Source: an uncultured Desulfobacca sp. (lineage in GTDB: Bacteria > Desulfobacterota > Desulfobaccia > Desulfobaccales > Desulfobaccaceae). From it: 7,912 bases of DNA. Position numbers and translations under genes: made by a program. This document shows, piece after piece, positions 6,027 to 7,912 of this stretch; position 1 is the stretch's first letter, and the number at the start of each line of letters is the position of its first letter. The stretch is taken from positions 1 to 7,912 of the forward strand of contig CALGOE010000089.1 of the NCBI GenBank assembly GCA_937958145.1, written 5' to 3'. Under the pieces are notes generated by a model, which ran no database searches, was not told where the DNA came from, and saw nothing but the letters and a program-made list of their open reading frames with translations.

Positions 6027-6051
6027 GCCGGGGGTATTGTCGGGGCCCGGC
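6027..6051. terminator. GC-rich stem between convergent genes (weak terminator candidate)
   Basis: GCCGGG (6027-6032) can pair with CCCGGC (6046-6051) around a 13-nt loop, in the 84-bp gap between the permease stop (5989) and the exporter permease stop (6074). No T-run follows on either strand, so this is at most a weak bidirectional terminator or pause site. Confidence 0.2.
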
Positions 6052-6073
6052 GATTGCTTTGCCAACAACCTGG

Positions 6074-6805
6074 CTAGAGATAAGCCCGGCGTTGAAAGGT
6101 AATGTGGGCCGCCCAAGCCGCCAGGACCAGGAAGGCCAGACTGGCTCCCAGGGGCAGCAGGGGAGAGGGAAAATGGCTGCGGCCGGTGAGGCCGTATTCC
6201 AGGAGTTCCACGATATGGGTCAGGGGCGACAACCACGCCAGGGGTTTCAGCCAGGTGGGCAACTTGGCCCAGGGCATAAAAACGCCGCTGATAAAGAGGA
6301 GGGGAAAACGGAAAAAGTTCATCAGGGTCATGGCCTCGAAGACCTCTTGGACCAGCATGGAGGCAATCAGGCCCATGAGGGCAAAGAGGACGGCCCCTAG
6401 AAGCAGGCCGATGGCAAAAAGGCCGGGGACGGTGAGGCGCAGTCCCAGCAAGATGGCCAGGGCCAGGACCAGGATCAAGGTGGTAACCAGGCCGTAGGCC
6501 GCCGCGCTCAGGGTTTTGCCCAAAATGATGGTGTCCAGATGCAAGGGGGCCAGAAGCAGACGTTGAAAAGTACCGGCCCGTTTTTCAAAGGTGATGACAA
6601 TAGCCGACATGGAGGTGCTGGCAAAGAGCAGGGTCATGGCCACAATGCCAGGGGCGACTTGTAGATACGTTGTGGGATCTTTCAGATAGATGGAGAGCAG
6701 CAAGACGCCGGGCAGAATCAAACCCCAGGTAATGAGCGGCGGCTTGCCGTAGTAACTGACGATGTCTTTGCGACTGATGGCCAAGGCCCGGCGCCATTGT
6801 TTCAT
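6074..6805 (-). CDS. ABC-2 type transporter permease subunit
   Basis: A 243-residue membrane protein of the ABC-2 (exporter, DrrB/NodJ-like) permease fold with about six helices (roughly 24-40, 52-73, 98-122, 127-150, 164-180 and 217-235). The family signature is clear. Residues 73-100 contain FEKRAGTFQRLLLAPLH and ILGK, the cytoplasmic coupling segment. Residues 167-197 read FPLLFISGVFMPWAKLPTWL and then LSPLTH, the conserved loop before the last helix. It would form the membrane channel of a transporter energised by the adjacent ATPase, probably exporting a hydrophobic compound, lipid or polysaccharide precursor; the substrate cannot be told. The ATG (6803-6805) overlaps the ATPase stop codon in an ATGA arrangement, and AGGAG (6811-6815) lies 5 nt upstream, so translation is coupled. 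Homodimerisation is likely because no second permease gene is present. Confidence 0.9.
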   Translation of the reverse strand: MKQWRRALAISRKDIVSYYGKPPLITWGLILPGVLLLSIYLKDPTTYLQVAPGIVAMTLLFASTSMSAIVITFEKRAGTFQRLLLAPLHLDTIILGKTLSAAAYGLVTTLILVLALAILLGLRLTVPGLFAIGLLLGAVLFALMGLIASMLVQEVFEAMTLMNFFRFPLLFISGVFMPWAKLPTWLKPLAWLSPLTHIVELLEYGLTGRSHFPSPLLPLGASLAFLVLAAWAAHITFQRRAYL

Positions 6806-7767
6806 GGGTTCTCCTGCTTGCCCTGACGTTGCTCCTGCAGGATGGCCAAGAAAGCCTCCTCCAGATTGGCGCCGCCGGCTTCCACATCAATGATCCGCAC
6901 CCCCGCCGCCTCGGCCCGACGGAGCAGGAAGGTTAAAACCTGGTGCAAGTCTTGGCCGGCGGTTTCCAGCCGCCAACGGCCGTTCACCGGCACCGGCGGC
7001 CGGCCTTGATATCCTGGGGCCTGCCACCAGTCCCCGGGCACCGGTCCATCAAACGCTATTTCCAGGGTTTTCCGGCCGGTCACCCGCCGGCGGATTTCCT
7101 GGGCTGTGCCGGCCGCCAGCGCCTGGCCCTGATGAATAATCTGCACATAATGGCAGAGGGCTTCGGCCTCAAACAGGTTGTGGGTGGTCAGAAACACCGT
7201 CACCCCGTCCTGCCGATTGATCTGTTGGATAAGAGCCCGCAAGGCCTTGGCGCTGGGTACGTCCAGCCCGGTGGTGGGTTCGTCCAAAAACAGGATGTCC
7301 GGGGCGTGGACTAATGCCGCCGCGATGGTCAGGCGGCGCTTCAGGCCTCGGGACAAGGCACCAAAAGGGGTTGCCGTTTTCGCAGTAAGATCGAAAATGG
7401 TTAACAACTCGGCACTGCGGGCCTGACGGGCGCTCCGACTCAACCCGTAGAGCTCGCCCAGGTATTCCAGATTCCGTTGGCAGGTAAGTTCCGGGTAAAG
7501 GTTGGATTCATCAGGGACCACGCCCAGGCGTTGTTTCACGCGCACCGGGTCTGCGGCAATATCCACCCCACCGATCATGACTTCGCCGCCATCCCGGGGC
7601 AAAAGCCCGCAGAGGATCTTGATGGTGGTAGTTTTCCCCGCGCCGTTGGGCCCCAGATAGCCGAAGATCTCCCCCTGTCGGACGACAAAGGAGACGTTGT
7701 CCAAAGCCTTCAGGGAGCCGAAGTTTTTGCTCAAGTGAGCAACGTGGATGATGTTGGCAGGCTCCAT
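6802..7767 (-). CDS. ABC-2 type transporter ATP-binding subunit
   Basis: A 321-residue ATPase of the DrrA/CcmA-like exporter group, energising the adjacent permease at the inner membrane. Motifs, numbered from the chosen start: Walker A GPNGAGKT (39-46), C-loop LSRGLKRR (138-145, the usual degenerate form of LSGGQ in this group), Walker B ILFLDEP (158-164), D-loop GLD (167-169) and H-loop H196. The Q-loop position reads GVVPDESNLYPELT, with D86 where canonical ABC proteins have Gln. Residues after about 225 form the C-terminal extension typical of this family. The start at 7767 (MEPANIIHV) is chosen because AAGGG (7774-7778) lies 6 nt upstream; the ATG at 7773 would leave no spacing. The frame stays open to the right window edge, but the upstream codons give no domain-like sequence. 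It ends in a 4-nt overlap with the permease gene. Confidence 0.92.
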   Translation of the reverse strand: MEPANIIHVAHLSKNFGSLKALDNVSFVVRQGEIFGYLGPNGAGKTTTIKILCGLLPRDGGEVMIGGVDIAADPVRVKQRLGVVPDESNLYPELTCQRNLEYLGELYGLSRSARQARSAELLTIFDLTAKTATPFGALSRGLKRRLTIAAALVHAPDILFLDEPTTGLDVPSAKALRALIQQINRQDGVTVFLTTHNLFEAEALCHYVQIIHQGQALAAGTAQEIRRRVTGRKTLEIAFDGPVPGDWWQAPGYQGRPPVPVNGRWRLETAGQDLHQVLTFLLRRAEAAGVRIIDVEAGGANLEEAFLAILQEQRQGKQENP

Positions 7768-7871
7768 AGACATCCCTTCGTGGGGAGGGCTCTTGTCCCC
7801 TCGGATAAGGCCCGGGCGACTTTGTTGCGGCTGGTCAGACCCCGGCCCCAGGATTGCCAAACCCCGGCATT

Positions 7872-7912
7872 TTACGGCCGAAAAACCCGCTGCAGCAGAT
7901 AATCGATGTTGT
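7872..7912 (-). CDS. C-terminal end of an unidentified protein (runs off the right edge)
   Basis: The last 12 codons read NIDYLLQRVFRP and a TAA stop (7872-7874). The sequence looks like a normal amphipathic protein C-terminus, but it is too short to assign. Two other frames on this strand are also open at the edge: one ends at a TGA further on and the other is the frame of the ATPase. The call is therefore tentative. If real, the gene lies 104 bp upstream of the ATPase gene in the same direction and could belong to the same operon. Confidence 0.35.
   Translation of the reverse strand, partial: NIDYLLQRVFRP

Noticed and set aside
7779..7802. Alternative short stems (GGGGA/TCCCC or GAGGG/CCCTC) just upstream of the ATPase ribosome-binding site
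   Set aside because: Two mutually exclusive 5-bp stems in GC-rich DNA are expected by chance, and nothing else suggests a riboswitch or attenuator.
7768..7860. Upstream extension of the ATPase gene to a TTG at 7860
   Set aside because: The added 31 residues are Gly/Pro/Gln-rich and precede the normal N-terminus of the family. No Shine-Dalgarno supports the TTG, whereas the ATG at 7767 has AAGGG at 6 nt.

Overview
The window looks like chromosomal DNA from a fairly GC-rich Gram-negative bacterium, most plausibly a Desulfobacterota/'deltaproteobacterial' lineage. That placement is inference. It rests on a large soluble hybrid sensor kinase with a cysteine-containing N-terminal sensor of a kind I associate with that group, on an exported AgmX/PglI-like small protein, and on the lactate-permease-type carrier. 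No ribosomal RNA, tRNA, CRISPR array, insertion sequence or phage gene is visible.

Layout, left to right. (1) 1-77, minus strand: the first 25 codons of a branched-chain amino-acid aminotransferase (ilvE), with its own promoter (perfect TTGACA) at 108-136. (2) 290-3175, minus: a 961-residue cytoplasmic hybrid histidine kinase (Cys-containing sensor, coiled coil, GAF, PAS, HisKA, HATPase, receiver), driven by an extended -10 promoter at 3202-3210. (3) 3176-3524: an AT-richer divergent control region holding that promoter and a second, rightward promoter whose -10 lies inside a 26-bp imperfect palindrome, followed by a roughly 155-nt leader with potential secondary structure. (4) 3525-3809, plus: a 94-residue MerR-type DNA-binding protein without an effector domain. 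(5) 3994-5989, plus: a likely two-gene operon of a secreted AgmX/PglI-like protein and a divergent LctP-family (lactate permease type) transporter. Its promoter has a 19-bp spacer and a perfect inverted repeat over the -10. (6) 6074-7767, minus: a two-gene ABC-2 type exporter (permease and ATPase, ATGA overlap), convergent with the permease operon. (7) 7872-7912, minus: the last 12 codons of an unidentified gene.

How they may work together: the kinase senses a cytoplasmic signal and passes phosphate to its own receiver, but no separate response regulator is present here. The MerR-like protein is the only recognisable transcription factor and sits between two promoters that each carry a palindrome over the -10. 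Autoregulation and control of the adjacent permease operon are therefore reasonable hypotheses, not demonstrated. The ABC exporter and ilvE appear to be independent units. I see no defence system or clearly new machinery. The most interesting items are the regulatory architecture at 3200-3520 and 3925-3960, the pairing of the secreted AgmX-like protein with the LctP-like carrier, and the duplicated coiled coil in the kinase.
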